Source: Vulcanimicrobiota bacterium
GTDB taxonomy: Bacteria > Vulcanimicrobiota > Vulcanimicrobiia > Vulcanimicrobiales > Vulcanimicrobiaceae
Reading direction: 5' to 3'
NCBI GenBank assembly: GCA_030040695.1
Contig: JASHTE010000031.1
Coordinates: forward strand, 1-12,525
DNA: 12,525 nt
In this document: piece by piece, positions 1-7,189 of the stretch
Layout: each line of letters starts with the position of its first letter
Position numbering within the stretch: the first letter of the stretch is position 1
Translations under genes and position numbers: made by a program
The notes under the pieces: generated by a model
What the model saw: the letters and a program-made list of their open reading frames with translations, nothing else
What the model was told of the DNA's origin: nothing
Databases searched by the model: none

Positions 1-798
1 AAGCCGGGCGGGGAGCTCGATGCACGCCGTTACTATATCATCCTTCCCGACGAGATCGGCCACGGAGCTTCGAGTAAGCCGAGTGACGGTCTTCGCGCGA
101 GGTTTCCGCACTATCGATATCACGATATGGTGCGCGCGACGCACGCGCTACTCGTCGACGGGTTGCACGTCAACCACCTGCGCCTCGTGATGGGAACGTC
201 GATGGGCGGCATGCAGACCTGGATGTGGGGCGAAATGTATCCGCGGTTCATGGACGCGTTGATGCCGCTTGCAAGCCTTCCCATAGGCATCTCCGGGCGC
301 AACCGTATCTGGCGCGACATGATCGCGGACGCTATCGTGAGCGATCCTGCGTATGACGGCGGAAACTACACGACGGAGCCTGTGGCCGGCTTGAGAACTG
401 CAGCCGACATTACCTGGACTATGGGAAGCGCGCCGGTCTACGATCAGCGTCGTTTTCCGACGGGTGCGGCGGCTGATGCCTACTACCATCATACCGTCGC
501 AATGCTTTACGCACATTGGGACGCCAACGACGTGCTCTATCAAATTCAGTCATCGCGCGATTACAATCCGGAACCCGAGCTCGGCGCAATCATCGCGCCA
601 CTGCTCGCGATCAACTCCGCCGACGATCAGATCAACCCACCCGAGCTTCGTATCGTCGAACGGGAGATCGGCAAAGTCAAACGCGGCCGCTTCGTGCTTC
701 TCCCGGTCACGAGCGCGACACGAGGGCACGGCACGCACACGCTCGCCGCGATCTGGCACGGCTATCTCCGGGAGCTGCTCACCGCCTCGACACACTGA
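1..798 (+). CDS. MetX-like alpha/beta fold hydrolase (5' end missing)
   Basis: The reading frame is open from base 1, so the start lies before the window; 265 codons plus the TGA stop (796-798) are visible. The sequence has the homoserine O-acetyltransferase-like layout: an N-terminal PGG segment, a GHGASSKPSDGLRARFP region, then the nucleophile elbow GTSMGGMQTWMWGEMYP with the presumed catalytic Ser encoded at 199-201. The likely acid is an Asp in SADDQINPPE (622-627) and the base is the His of GHGTHT (codon 727-729). True MetX enzymes transfer acetyl to homoserine, but this protein matches the broader MetX-like hydrolase group with the TWMWGE signature, whose substrate is usually unassigned. 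An extended N-terminal part is cut off. It sits about 90 bases upstream of a B12 riboswitch but ends before that promoter, so it is a separate transcription unit. Family call is firm; acetyltransferase activity is not shown. Confidence 0.85.
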   Translation, partial: KPGGELDARRYYIILPDEIGHGASSKPSDGLRARFPHYRYHDMVRATHALLVDGLHVNHLRLVMGTSMGGMQTWMWGEMYPRFMDALMPLASLPIGISGRNRIWRDMIADAIVSDPAYDGGNYTTEPVAGLRTAADITWTMGSAPVYDQRRFPTGAAADAYYHHTVAMLYAHWDANDVLYQIQSSRDYNPEPELGAIIAPLLAINSADDQINPPELRIVEREIGKVKRGRFVLLPVTSATRGHGTHTLAAIWHGYLRELLTASTH

Positions 799-832
799 GC
801 CGCTGCCGGGGCACTTTGAGGCTTCCGACCGC

Positions 833-860
833 TGGACAATCCCACATCTTGCGCTATACT
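833..860 (+). promoter_or_regulatory. Sigma70-like promoter of the B12-regulated operon
   Basis: TGGACA (833-838) resembles a -35 box and TATACT (855-860) a -10 box, separated by 16 bases. The predicted transcript would start near 866-868, immediately before the hairpin at 869 and the riboswitch at 890. The position between the upstream stop codon (798) and the aptamer fits. No clear NrdR-box pair was seen around it. Prediction from sequence pattern only. Confidence 0.55.
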
Positions 861-868
861 TTAGGTCC

Positions 869-888
869 AGGCACTAGGAGTAGTGCCT
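869..888 (+). other. Perfect 5' leader hairpin ahead of the riboswitch
   Basis: AGGCACTA (869-876) and TAGTGCCT (881-888) form a perfect 8-bp stem with a GGAG loop. It would be the very 5' end of the transcript, one base from the P1 helix of the riboswitch. There is no U-run after it, so it does not look like a terminator. A role in 5'-end stability or in coaxial stacking on P1 is inference. Confidence 0.6.
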
Positions 889-889
889 C

Positions 890-1069
890 CTCATCAGGGG
901 CGCCTCGCGGCGCATTAATAAGGGAACCCGGTGGAACTCCGGGACTGCCCCGCAGCGGTGAGAGGGAACGAATGCCATCGGAGACACTGGCCGGCTCGGC
1001 TGGGAAGTGATGGCGAGTAGGCGGCGATCGATTCGCCGAGCCCCCGAGTCCGAAGACCTCCCTGATGAG
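890..1069 (+). promoter_or_regulatory. Adenosylcobalamin (B12) riboswitch aptamer
   Basis: The P1 helix is a perfect 10-bp pairing of CTCATCAGGG (890-899) with CCCTGATGAG (1060-1069). Inside it are the conserved cobalamin aptamer blocks in order: AGGGAA (921-926), the P5 hairpin CCCGG/CCGGG (927-931 with 939-943), the ACTGCCCCGC block (944-953), a GACACTGG box (983-990) related to the consensus GCCACTGG, and a B12-box-like AGTCCGAAGACCTCCC (1047-1062; consensus close to AGCCAGGAGACCTGCC). A peripheral hairpin GGCGA/TCGCC lies near 1023-1037. The spacing and total length of about 180 bases fit a class-I (Cbl-I) aptamer. Such RNAs bind adenosylcobalamin and lower expression of downstream genes. 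The downstream genes nrdAB and metE are B12-independent isozymes, which is the expected target type. Confidence 0.93.
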
Positions 1070-1171
1070 AGCGACACTTCGCCCGAGGGAGGCGAACGCG
1101 TCACCGTCGCGAGGCATGCTTGCGGCGTCTGGTGCGTCATCTTTCTCTCAGGCGGCACTGCGAGGAGAGGC
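1070..1171 (+). promoter_or_regulatory. Riboswitch expression platform and nrdA ribosome binding site
   Basis: Between P1 and the nrdA start lies a hairpin TTCGCC/GGCGAA (1078-1083 with 1091-1096, 7-base loop), which can be enclosed by GCGAC/GTCGC (1071-1075 with 1106-1110). The Shine-Dalgarno stretch GAGGAGAGG (1162-1170) stands one base from the ATG at 1172, with GAGGAG at good spacing. TCTCTC (1144-1149) can pair with GAGAGG (1165-1170; one G-U pair), which would hide the ribosome site. There is no stem followed by a U-run, so control of translation start is more likely than transcription termination. Which pairing responds to B12 is inferred. Confidence 0.55.
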
Positions 1172-3517
1172 ATGACGACTACGACGACAGCGGTGTCCAC
1201 GGCATCAGCGATGCAGGTGCGCAAGCGTAACGGTTCGCTCGAACCGGCCGACGTCAATAAGATTGTCCGCGCGGTCGCGCGTTGCTGCGGGGGACTTCCC
1301 GCGGTGGACCCGCTTCGAATCGCGACGAAGACAATCAGCGGCCTCTACGATGGCGCGACGACCCAGGAGCTCGATCGGCTGTCCATCCAGACCGCGGCAA
1401 TGTTGATTGCCGAAGAGCCGTCGTACTCGCGCCTCGCAGCGCGCCTGCTCGCCACGTACATCGACAAAGAGGTCGGTAATCAGGAGATCCATTCGTTCTC
1501 GCAATCTGTCGCTTCCGGGTACCGAGCGGGTCTAATCTCCGAGGATCTCGCCGCCTTTGTCCTGTCTAATAGTCGCAAGCTGAACGACGCGATCGACACG
1601 ACGCGCGACGACTACTTCGAGTACTTTGGCCTGCGCACGGTCTACGAGCGCTATCTGTTACGGCACCCACAAACGCGCGCGGTCATCGAAACACCGCAGC
1701 ATTTCTTCTTGCGCGTGGCCAGCGGCTTGGCGACGTCGGCGCAAGAGGCCGTCGCGTACTACCATGTGTTCTCGGCGCTTGAGTACCTCCCGAGTTCACC
1801 AACCCTCTTTAACGCGGGCACCGCGCATCCACAGTTGTCGTCGTGTTTTCTCCTCGATTCGCCGCACGACGATCTGCGTGCGATCTACGATGCGTATCGT
1901 GATGTTGCGCTGCTGTCGAAGTACTCGGGTGGCATCGGCTTGAGCTTCTCACGCGTTCGCAGCCGCGGATCGCTCATTCGCGGCACGAACGGAAAGTCGA
2001 TGGGCGTCGTGCCGTTCCTCAAGACGCTCGATGCATCCGTGGCGGCCGTCAACCAAGGTGGAAAGCGCAAAGGCGCGTGCTGCGTCTATCTCGAGCCATG
2101 GCATGCCGACATCGAAGAGTTTCTGGACTTACGAGACAACACAGGAGATGAGGCACGTCGAACGCACAACCTCCACCTCGCGAACTGGATACCCGACCTC
2201 TTCATGGCGCGCGTGGAGCGCAATGAGCCGTGGTCGCTCTTCGATCCAAAGGACGCACCGGAGCTTGTCGATCTCTACGGTGAGGCCTTCGAGTCAGCGT
2301 ACCTCGCTGCCGAAGCCGCTGGGCTCGCGGTCCGCAAGGTTCCGGCGCGCGAGCTCTACGGGAAGATGATGCGCACGCTCGCGCAGACGGGCAATGGGTG
2401 GATGACGTTCAAAGACGCGTCGAACCGCGCGTCCAACCAAACGGCGGAGCCCGGAGCCACGGTGCATCTCTCGAATCTCTGCACCGAGATTCTCGAAGTA
2501 ACGTCTTCGGAGCGCACGGCCGTATGCAATCTCGGCTCGATCAATCTTAGTCGCCACACTTCCGACGGCGGGTTTGACTTCGCCAAGCTCGCGCGAACCG
2601 TGCGTCTGGCGGTTCAACAGCTCGATCGCGTCATCGACGTGACATTCTATCCGATCGAGAAAGCGGCGGACTCTAACCGCGACTGGCGCCCTGTCGGCCT
2701 CGGCGTCATGGGGTTGCAGGATGTGTTTTTCCAACTCGGACTTGCCTTTGATAGCCCTGAAGCGCTCGCGCTCTCGACGCGTATTGCAGAGGAGATCTAC
2801 TATCACGCCTTACTGACGAGCTGCGAACGTGCGGAAATGTATGGGGCCCACGCGGCCTTCGCACGCACGCGAACTGCTCGGGGCGAGCTGCAATTCGACG
2901 CCTGGGGCGTCGTGCCGGCCGATAGACAACGATGGGACGCGCTCAGAGCACGCATCAAGTCGAGCGGCCTGCGAAACTCACTGCTCATTGCAATCGCGCC
3001 GACGGCGACTATTGCGGCGATCGCAGGGTGCTATGAGTGTATCGAACCGCAGGTATCGAATGTGTTCAAGCGCGAGACGCTCTCCGGCGAGTTTCTTCAA
3101 ATCAACCGCTATCTCGTCGAGAGCCTTAAGCGTCTTGGAGCATGGAGCGCGGCGGTACGCGAGCGTATCATCGCGGCGGAGGGCTCGGTGGCGGAGATCG
3201 AGGAGATTCCGGCGTCACTGCGTGCTCTCTACAGGACCGCATGGGAGTTGCCGCAGCGAGCGGTGATCGACCTCGCGGCGGCGCGCGGGGCATACGTCGA
3301 TCAGAGCCAGTCGCTCAACCTGTTCGCCGAGAGCCCGAACATCGGGAGGCTGTCGTCGATGTACTTGTATGCGTGGAAGAAGGGCCTCAAGACCACGTAC
3401 TACCTGCGATCCCGTCCGGCCACTCGCATCGCGAAAGCGACGGTGACGAGCGCACCCGATGCGAGTGCGGTTGCGTGCTCACTCGATAATCCCGAGAGCT
3501 GTGAGGCGTGCCAATGA
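1172..3517 (+). CDS. nrdA: Class I ribonucleoside-diphosphate reductase, alpha (catalytic) subunit
   Basis: Reduces ribonucleoside diphosphates to deoxyribonucleotides with NrdB in the cytosol; 781 residues, normal for the family. An N-terminal ATP-cone (about residues 14-104, starting MQVRKRNG) suggests dATP allosteric control. Active-site residues are present: Cys225 (in LSSCFLL) and Cys452 (in AVCNLGSINL) form the redox pair, Asn435-Cys437-Glu439 (NLCTE) is the thiyl-radical site, Tyr743-Tyr744 (TTYYLR) is the radical-transfer pair, and the C-terminal Cys777/Cys780 (CEAC) is the swinging-arm pair. The start at 1172 is chosen because of the GAGGAG site just upstream; the frame is open back to 1007, but that stretch is riboswitch. 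It overlaps nrdB by 4 bases (ATGA). First gene of the B12-riboswitch operon. Confidence 0.96.
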   Translation: MTTTTTAVSTASAMQVRKRNGSLEPADVNKIVRAVARCCGGLPAVDPLRIATKTISGLYDGATTQELDRLSIQTAAMLIAEEPSYSRLAARLLATYIDKEVGNQEIHSFSQSVASGYRAGLISEDLAAFVLSNSRKLNDAIDTTRDDYFEYFGLRTVYERYLLRHPQTRAVIETPQHFFLRVASGLATSAQEAVAYYHVFSALEYLPSSPTLFNAGTAHPQLSSCFLLDSPHDDLRAIYDAYRDVALLSKYSGGIGLSFSRVRSRGSLIRGTNGKSMGVVPFLKTLDASVAAVNQGGKRKGACCVYLEPWHADIEEFLDLRDNTGDEARRTHNLHLANWIPDLFMARVERNEPWSLFDPKDAPELVDLYGEAFESAYLAAEAAGLAVRKVPARELYGKMMRTLAQTGNGWMTFKDASNRASNQTAEPGATVHLSNLCTEILEVTSSERTAVCNLGSINLSRHTSDGGFDFAKLARTVRLAVQQLDRVIDVTFYPIEKAADSNRDWRPVGLGVMGLQDVFFQLGLAFDSPEALALSTRIAEEIYYHALLTSCERAEMYGAHAAFARTRTARGELQFDAWGVVPADRQRWDALRARIKSSGLRNSLLIAIAPTATIAAIAGCYECIEPQVSNVFKRETLSGEFLQINRYLVESLKRLGAWSAAVRERIIAAEGSVAEIEEIPASLRALYRTAWELPQRAVIDLAAARGAYVDQSQSLNLFAESPNIGRLSSMYLYAWKKGLKTTYYLRSRPATRIAKATVTSAPDASAVACSLDNPESCEACQ

Positions 3518-4530
3518 TCGCCGCAAAGCCGTCAATCCTCGATCCCGGATTCGCGCTGACGCTGCGCCCAATGCGTTATCCAGCCTTCTACGAGATGTAT
3601 CGCGCGGCCATCGCAAACACGTGGAGTGTCGAGGAGGTCGATTTCTCGACGGATCTACACGACCTGCACGAGCGTCTTACTCCCGCGGAGCGGCATCTGA
3701 TTCGGCGGCTCGTCGCCTTCTTCGCAACGGGCGACACGATCGTGGCGAATAATATCGTGCTCAGTCTCTACAAGCACGTCAACGCCCCCGAGGCGCGCTT
3801 GTACCTGTCGCGGCAGCTTTTTGAAGAGGCGCAGCACATACAATTTTATCTCACCCTGCTGGACACGTACGTCCCAGACGAACGGGAACGAGCCGAAGCC
3901 TTTGCCGCGATCGAGAACATCCCGTCGATTCGCACGAAGGGAGAGTTCTGCTTCCGCTGGACGGAGGCGATCGAGCGGATCGATCGAATCGACAACGACG
4001 ACGAACGGCGTCAATTCCTGCTGAACCTGATCGCCTATGCCGCGTGTACCGAAGGCCTATTCTTCTTCGCCGCGTTTGCGTACGTGTACTACTTACGCTC
4101 GCGGGGCATGCTCAATGGCTTGGCGTCCGGCACGAACTGGGTGTTTCGCGACGAAAGCATGCACATAGCCTTTGCGTTTTCCGTGATCGACGTCGTGCGG
4201 GGAGATCATCCAGAGCTCTTCGATGCCGAACTCGAAGCATCGGTTCGCCGCATGCTGGGCGAAGCTGTCGAGGCCGAGTTCGCTTTTGCACAGGATGTAC
4301 TCGCCGAAGGGGTCGCTGGACTGTCGTTGCATGACATGCGCTCGTATCTAGAGTACATCGCGGACGTTCGGCTCGAAAGCCTCCGCTACTCTCCGTCCTA
4401 CGGCTCTCGGAACCCATTCGACTTCATGGCACTGCAGGACGTACAGGAGCTCACGAACTTCTTCGAGCGGCGTCCCTCGGCGTATCGCGTCGGTGTGGAA
4501 GGGGAGGTACGCTTCGATGAATCATTCTGA
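3514..4530 (+). CDS. nrdB: Class Ia ribonucleoside-diphosphate reductase, beta (radical) subunit
   Basis: The small subunit holds the di-iron site and makes the radical used by NrdA; 338 residues. All expected metal ligands are visible: Asp74 (ATGDTIV), Glu105 and His108 (EEAQH), Glu180 (ACTEGLFF), Glu214 and His217 (RDESMH). Tyr112, four residues after His108, matches the radical tyrosine of class Ia enzymes, so this is not a tyrosine-less class Ic type. The C-terminal tail ends FDESF, an acidic/aromatic tail of the kind that docks on NrdA. The ATG at 3514 overlaps the nrdA stop as ATGA and has GAGG seven bases upstream; an in-frame GTG at 3508 is less likely. Translation is probably coupled to nrdA. 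Oxygen is needed for radical formation, so the enzyme fits aerobic, B12-poor growth. Confidence 0.95.
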   Translation: MIAAKPSILDPGFALTLRPMRYPAFYEMYRAAIANTWSVEEVDFSTDLHDLHERLTPAERHLIRRLVAFFATGDTIVANNIVLSLYKHVNAPEARLYLSRQLFEEAQHIQFYLTLLDTYVPDERERAEAFAAIENIPSIRTKGEFCFRWTEAIERIDRIDNDDERRQFLLNLIAYAACTEGLFFFAAFAYVYYLRSRGMLNGLASGTNWVFRDESMHIAFAFSVIDVVRGDHPELFDAELEASVRRMLGEAVEAEFAFAQDVLAEGVAGLSLHDMRSYLEYIADVRLESLRYSPSYGSRNPFDFMALQDVQELTNFFERRPSAYRVGVEGEVRFDESF

Positions 4531-4891
4531 AGTGGTGATTGCCGAGATGGTCTTTCCCAACGAAACAAATCATTACGGCACGCTCTTCGGCGGCGATGCT
4601 TTGCGCCTGATGGACAAGGCGGCATTTATCGCCGCAAGCCGCTACAGCCGAACGTCCGTCGTCACGGCATCGCTCGACAAGACGGACTTCCGCGAGCCGG
4701 TACGACAGGGCGAACTCGTCGAGGTCATCGGGCGCGTGCTATCGCGCGGCCGTACCTCCATGCTCGTCGAAACAGAGCTCTTTTCCGAAGACCTCTTGAC
4801 GGGGAAACGACGGTTGTGCACGGTGAGCCGCTTCGTGATGGTTGCTGTCGACGGCGAAGGGCGACCGACGACGTTTGCCGCGAGTGAATGA
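4517..4891 (+). CDS. YciA-like hotdog-fold acyl-CoA thioesterase
   Basis: A 124-residue single-domain protein with the acyl-CoA thioesterase pattern NHYGTLFGGDALRLMDKAA (residues 18-36): the Asn-x-x-Gly, GlyGly and Asp33 positions are those conserved in YciA-type enzymes, which hydrolyse acyl-CoA to free acid and CoA. The later segment VRQGELVEVIGRVLSRGRTSM is also typical of the fold. The ATG at 4517 is preceded by GGGGAGG about nine bases upstream and overlaps the end of nrdB by 14 bases; a GTG at 4493 in the same frame is an alternative. It lies between nrdB and metE and is probably co-transcribed. No direct role in nucleotide or methionine synthesis is known. One inference is clearing of acyl-CoA (for example propionyl- or methylmalonyl-CoA) that builds up when B12-dependent mutase is idle; the substrate cannot be read from sequence. 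Confidence 0.88.
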   Translation: MNHSEVVIAEMVFPNETNHYGTLFGGDALRLMDKAAFIAASRYSRTSVVTASLDKTDFREPVRQGELVEVIGRVLSRGRTSMLVETELFSEDLLTGKRRLCTVSRFVMVAVDGEGRPTTFAASE

Positions 4892-4903
4892 CGAGGCGCA
4901 GAA

Positions 4904-7189
4904 GTGAGCATACGCGTCGCAAGTCTCGGCTTCCCGCGCATCGGTCCCCAACGTGAGTTGAAGGTCGCGCTCGAATCCTATTGGTCGGGCAAGACCGACG
5001 CACGCGCGCTGCGCGATGAGGCTGCAGCCTTGCGCAGTCGCGGTTGGAGCGCTCAACGCGATCGAGGCGTTACCGTCCTGCCGAGCAACGACTTCTCGTT
5101 GTACGATCATGTGCTTGACACGAGCGTCATGCTGGGCGTCGTTCCCGAGGCGTACGGGCCGCCCGGCGCAGACCTCTCACTCGACCGTTACTTCGCTATG
5201 GCACGCGGTGACGCCACGGTCAAGGCGATGGAGATGACGAAGTGGTTCGACACCAACTACCATTACATCGTTCCGGAGTTTCGAGCCGACCAGCGCTTTG
5301 CGCTGACGTCGAGAAAACCGATCGAGGAATTGCTGGAGGCGCGGCGACTCGGGTACGAAACGCGTCCGGTGCTGCTGGGGCCCGTCAGCTATTTGTTGAT
5401 GGGGAAAGCAGTGCACGCAAGCGACCCGCTCGCGCTTCTGCCGAGCGTGCTTCCCGTCTACATCGACGTGTTGCGACAGCTCGCGGATGCCGGGGCGCAG
5501 TGGGTACAGGTGGATGAGCCCGTACTCGTCCTTGATCTTGGGCCCGCGGTGCGCGAGGCCTTCGCGGCGGCGTACGCTGCGGTGGCAAAGCGCGCCGACT
5601 GCCCCAACCTGCTTCTCGCGACGTACTTCGGCGCACTCGAGAACAATCTCGATTTCGCGCTACGGCTTCCCGTTGCCGGCTTACACCTCGACCTCGTGAG
5701 GGGCTCGGGACAACTTGGGGACGCGGTAGCCCGGGCGCCTCGGTCGATGCTCCTTTCGCTCGGCGTCGTCGACGGCAGAAACGTCTGGCGTGCAGATCTG
5801 CGGGCCGTGCTCGATCGAATCGAACCGGTCTTCGCCGTGCGTGGGAGCGAGCAAACGATGCTCGCCCCATCGTGCTCGCTCTTGCACGTTCCGGTGGACC
5901 TCGAGACGGAGGGGAATCTCGATCCGGAGGTTCGAGCGTGGCTCGCTTTCGCGCTGCAGAAGATCGATGAGCTGCGCGTGCTGGCGACAGCCGTCGATCG
6001 TGGGCGCGATGCAGTTGCAGATGCGCTCGCGCGTTCGGACGAAGTTGTGGCGTCACGCGCGAACTCGCCGAAGATTCACAACACCGAGGTCGCTGCGAGG
6101 CTCCTCGCCGCAGCGCCGGATAGCGCAAGGCGACAGCGGCCCTTCACCGAGCGTCGCGACGAGCAACAGAAGGCGCTCCGCTTGCCGGTGCTGCCGTCAA
6201 CGACAATCGGGTCTTTTCCACAGACGGCGGAGGTGCGCAAGGCGCGCGCGGCGCACGACCGCGGCACGCTCGGCGACGGCGCGTATGAAGACTTTCTGCG
6301 GGACCAAACGCGAATGGTGATCCGCTGGCAGGAAGAGGTGGGGCTCGACGTGCTCGTGCACGGCGAGTTTGAGCGAAATGATATGGTGCAGTACTTTGGC
6401 GAGCAGCTCGAGGGGTTCGCGTTCACGAGACACGGATGGGTACAAAGCTACGGCTCCCGTTGCGTGCGGCCGCCGATCATCTACGGTGATGTTCGCCGCC
6501 CCGAACCGATGACGGTCGCATGGGCGCGGTTCGCGCAGTCTCTGACCTCACGGCCGGTCAAGGGCATGCTCACAGGCCCGGTGACGATCCTCCAATGGTC
6601 GTTCGTTCGAGACGATCTCGGGCGGGACGTCGTGTGCCGTCAGATCGCCTTCGCACTACGGGATGAAGTCCGGGATCTGGAGGCCTCAGGAACACGCATT
6701 ATCCAAATCGATGAGCCGGCTCTGCGCGAAGGCTTACCACTGCGCCGTTCGGAGTGGAGCGCCTATTTGGCATGGGCGGTGGAGTGCTTTCGTATTGCCT
6801 CGAGCGGCGTTCGCGATGCAACGCAGATACAGACCCACATGTGCTATGGCGAGTTCAATGACATCGTCGAAGCGATCGCGAGCCTCGATGCTGACGTCAT
6901 TTTGATCGAGGCAGCTCGCTCGAGGATGGAGCTGCTCGACGCGTTCCAGGGACACTACACGAACGACATCGGCCCGGGTGTTTACGATATTCATTCCCCT
7001 CGTTGTCCGAGCGTTGAGGAGATGACCGCTCTTCTGGAGGGCGCGGCGGCAAAGATCGCTATCGAGCGCCTGTGGGTTACGCCGGACTGCGGTCTGAAGA
7101 CTCGTACGTGGGAAGAGATACGCCCTGCGCTTACCAACATGGTCAACGCAGCGAGGAGCGTTCGGACGAAAATGTCGCCGAAGACGTGA
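4904..7189 (+). CDS. metE: Cobalamin-independent methionine synthase
   Basis: 5-methyltetrahydropteroyltriglutamate-homocysteine methyltransferase, which makes methionine from homocysteine without B12; 761 residues, close to the E. coli length. It has the two-barrel MetE layout: the N-terminal half begins with LGFPRIGPQRELK and contains KWFDTNYHY; the catalytic C-terminal half starts near residue 425 (TTIGSFPQT) and includes GEFERNDMVQYFGE. The zinc ligands are visible: His645 and Cys647 (THMCYGEF), Glu669 (LIEAARSRMELL) and Cys729 (TPDCGLKTR). The GTG start at 4904 has GAGG seven bases before it and follows the thioesterase stop by 12 bases. MetE is a slow enzyme usually made only when B12 is lacking, often under a cobalamin riboswitch; here the riboswitch is five genes' worth of operon away at the 5' end, before nrdA. 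Confidence 0.97.
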   Translation: MSIRVASLGFPRIGPQRELKVALESYWSGKTDARALRDEAAALRSRGWSAQRDRGVTVLPSNDFSLYDHVLDTSVMLGVVPEAYGPPGADLSLDRYFAMARGDATVKAMEMTKWFDTNYHYIVPEFRADQRFALTSRKPIEELLEARRLGYETRPVLLGPVSYLLMGKAVHASDPLALLPSVLPVYIDVLRQLADAGAQWVQVDEPVLVLDLGPAVREAFAAAYAAVAKRADCPNLLLATYFGALENNLDFALRLPVAGLHLDLVRGSGQLGDAVARAPRSMLLSLGVVDGRNVWRADLRAVLDRIEPVFAVRGSEQTMLAPSCSLLHVPVDLETEGNLDPEVRAWLAFALQKIDELRVLATAVDRGRDAVADALARSDEVVASRANSPKIHNTEVAARLLAAAPDSARRQRPFTERRDEQQKALRLPVLPSTTIGSFPQTAEVRKARAAHDRGTLGDGAYEDFLRDQTRMVIRWQEEVGLDVLVHGEFERNDMVQYFGEQLEGFAFTRHGWVQSYGSRCVRPPIIYGDVRRPEPMTVAWARFAQSLTSRPVKGMLTGPVTILQWSFVRDDLGRDVVCRQIAFALRDEVRDLEASGTRIIQIDEPALREGLPLRRSEWSAYLAWAVECFRIASSGVRDATQIQTHMCYGEFNDIVEAIASLDADVILIEAARSRMELLDAFQGHYTNDIGPGVYDIHSPRCPSVEEMTALLEGAAAKIAIERLWVTPDCGLKTRTWEEIRPALTNMVNAARSVRTKMSPKT

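Noticed and set aside
833..889. NrdR box near the nrdAB promoter.
   Set aside because: No 16-base element resembling the NrdR consensus, and no pair of them, was found around the promoter.
884..1172. Possible long-range pairing of 884-892 (TGCCTCCTC) with the nrdA ribosome site and start (1162-1172).
   Set aside because: It competes with P1 and the 5' hairpin, so ligand binding would free the ribosome site and turn the operon on. That is opposite to the expected B12 repression, and the helix needs a two-base bulge.
5385..6128. Long minus-strand open frame (247 codons) inside metE.
   Set aside because: Arginine- and serine-rich shadow translation opposite a clearly conserved enzyme; no recognisable family.
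7072..7185. N-terminal extension of the PP-loop/CWC gene into metE.
   Set aside because: It would overlap the conserved C-terminal zinc-site region of metE by over 100 bases, and the PP-loop normally sits within about ten residues of the start, as it does from the GTG at 7186.
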